From the NCBI RefSeq assembly GCF_037969875.1, contig NZ_CP150218.1, forward strand, positions 868,001 through 932,000: a DNA stretch of 64,000 nucleotides, in the 5' to 3' direction. Shown here piece by piece: positions 63,200 through 64,000 of the stretch (position 1 is its first letter; every line of letters starts with the position of its first letter). The notes below the pieces were generated by a model. It was not told the DNA's origin, did no database searches, and was given only the letters and a program-made list of their open reading frames with translations. This DNA is from Paenibacillus sp. FSL R7-0337 (GTDB lineage: Bacteria > Bacillota > Bacilli > Paenibacillales > Paenibacillaceae). The translations under genes and the position numbers were made by a program.

Positions 63200-63250
63200 A
63201 TTGTACATTTCCTTATATGGCGTGTCAATGGTATGTGAGTTTTTCTCACA
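63200..63250 (-). promoter_or_regulatory. glnRA promoter and GlnR box
   Basis: On minus, -35 TTGACA (63228-63223), 17-nt spacer, -10 TACAAT (63205-63200). Directly upstream, TGTGA-N7-TCACA at 63234-63250 matches the GlnR/TnrA consensus TGTNA-N7-TNACA perfectly, near -40. The rest of the gap to 63422 shows nothing further I can name. Confidence 0.88.
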
Positions 63251-63422
63251 AGATTTCTTTCACCTATTGTGAGATTAAGAGATCAAACTGTCAGATGAAT
63301 GGGATTTGGTTTCCCGAAGTATACCACATAGAGCAATCCACACGCAAAATCACAGGCTGCTGCGAAAGCTGCGGCAAGCCAGTATTCGACTTTACAACTC
63401 CGGTGTCCCGCTTCATGTCATG

Positions 63423-63956
63423 TTATGCTTCAATGATCCATTCCCCTTCGCCCGTTGGCGTCTCAAATCCGTTCAGGAAACGGGTCAGAATCTCCCCGGT
63501 AATGGTGAATGCCGCATTGGCGTCAAACCGCGCGCTGCGGATGCGGAGCCTCCGGCGCAGCTCTACCGGCTCTACCTTCAGGTGAACCAAGACCCACTGT
63601 CCTCCGTGCTGCTCGATCAGCTCTTTGTATTCGTCACGTCTTCGCTTCTGCCAGAAGCTGAAATCAACCACGACATGGCGCTTTCCGGCAAGCAGCTCTA
63701 TTAGCTCCTTACGCAGCTTGCGCTCCGACTGTTCCTTGAAGGATTCATAAGCCTCTTCCGGGTAATCAAGGCCATAACGGCCATGGGTACTCCAGATATC
63801 CTCATCGATGGACAGCCGGGCGAATCCCTCCTGCTCCAGCTTGAGCGCAAAGGTCGTCTTGCCCGATCCCGCTACTCCACACATCATTACAGCGACGGCA
63901 GCTTCATTCTCCTGCTTTCTCTGCAGCAAGCTTTCAATAGCTGTTGCTTCCTCCAA
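63423..63956 (-). CDS. AAA_33-type P-loop kinase-like protein
   Basis: About 177 residues from a TTG at 63956, which has AGGAGG seven nt upstream; an ATG at 63992 is also in frame but no ribosome site is visible before it. Walker A CGVAGSGKTTFALKL near residue 26, then SIDEDIWSTHGRYG, VVVDFSFWQKRRRDEYKELI (Walker B and lid) and Arg-rich ELRRRLRIRSARFD. This is the zeta-toxin/AAA_33 nucleotide-kinase class; targets range from sugars to antibiotics, so none is assigned. The gene probably begins inside the window, but its promoter lies outside. Confidence 0.82.
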   Translation of the reverse strand: MEEATAIESLLQRKQENEAAVAVMMCGVAGSGKTTFALKLEQEGFARLSIDEDIWSTHGRYGLDYPEEAYESFKEQSERKLRKELIELLAGKRHVVVDFSFWQKRRRDEYKELIEQHGGQWVLVHLKVEPVELRRRLRIRSARFDANAAFTITGEILTRFLNGFETPTGEGEWIIEA

Positions 63957-64000
63957 AGTCCGCCCTCCTCTCCAAGCCTGATATATGAACATAACGGTTT

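Noticed and set aside
1..64000. CRISPR arrays, tRNA, rRNA, insertion sequences, prophage genes
   Set aside because: Looked for on both strands by eye; no regularly spaced repeats, cloverleaf-like tracts, transposase or phage proteins seen.

Overview
The window looks like an ordinary chromosomal segment of a spore-former-type Firmicute, most likely Paenibacillus or a close relative; the genus is inference. Supporting signs are Gram-positive Shine-Dalgarno sequences before nearly every gene, frequent GTG/TTG starts, a glnRA operon with a GlnR box, a Bacillus-type lexA/yneA divergent SOS locus, a T-box leader on proS, lipobox lipoproteins, GSI-alpha glutamine synthetase, and moderate GC with occasional AT-rich patches. 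I see no tRNA, rRNA, CRISPR array, insertion sequence, phage module or replication origin.

Layout. 0-4 kb: a Ppx/GppA phosphatase and a three-gene polar amino-acid ABC importer, all on minus. 4.2-11.6 kb: an alpha-glucan region with a neopullulanase-like amylase, a small SnoaL-like protein, glgA and glgB on minus and a divergent glgC on plus, separated by a possible sugar-type operator. 11.6-17.1 kb: a minus-strand run of MFS exporter, orphan ABC ATPase, lipoprotein with calcium-loop repeats, response regulator and histidine kinase, the last three overlapping. 17.2-19.8 kb (plus): ArsR-type regulator, HAD hydrolase, membrane-anchored DsbA-like oxidoreductase. 19.8-24.8 kb (minus): topB, a small membrane protein, and proS under a proline T-box. 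25-27 kb: a chemoreceptor. 27-30 kb (minus): gltD, then thyA-folA. 30.3-35.6 kb: the pyruvate dehydrogenase operon pdhABCD. 35.8-42.8 kb: esterase, LMW tyrosine phosphatase, thiN, a secreted NlpC/P60 endopeptidase, an atypical response regulator, a Dabb protein, an orphan ThiF/MoeB-like enzyme and an ABC-F ATPase. 43-48.4 kb: a Ser/Thr kinase fused to a degenerate MinD/ParA-like P-loop domain, and a tightly overlapping five-gene operon (Fpg-like glycosylase, Nfo, thioredoxin-like, ABC ATPase, RlmM-like methyltransferase). 48.4-56.8 kb: NagD-like HAD, RNase Z, metH, a YtkA-like lipoprotein, another HAD enzyme, a membrane protein and YnzC. 56.9-58.6 kb: the SOS locus (yneA/lexA) and a minimal YkuD L,D-transpeptidase. 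58.7-61.3 kb: small unknown proteins and an AT-rich islet with a GNAT acetyltransferase between two tiny single-span membrane peptides. 61.4-64 kb: glnR-glnA and a P-loop kinase-like protein.

Much of the content is housekeeping: carbon storage, acetyl-CoA entry, nitrogen assimilation, one-carbon/nucleotide synthesis, and DNA repair. The least explained items are the kinase/MinD-like fusion, the response regulator with Glu at the phospho-acceptor position, a 19-bp perfect inverted repeat inside that gene, the ABC ATPase/lipoprotein/two-component operon, the Fpg-Nfo-Trx-ABC-methyltransferase operon, and the two small membrane peptides around the acetyltransferase. Families are assigned from recognisable motifs only; no database search was possible.
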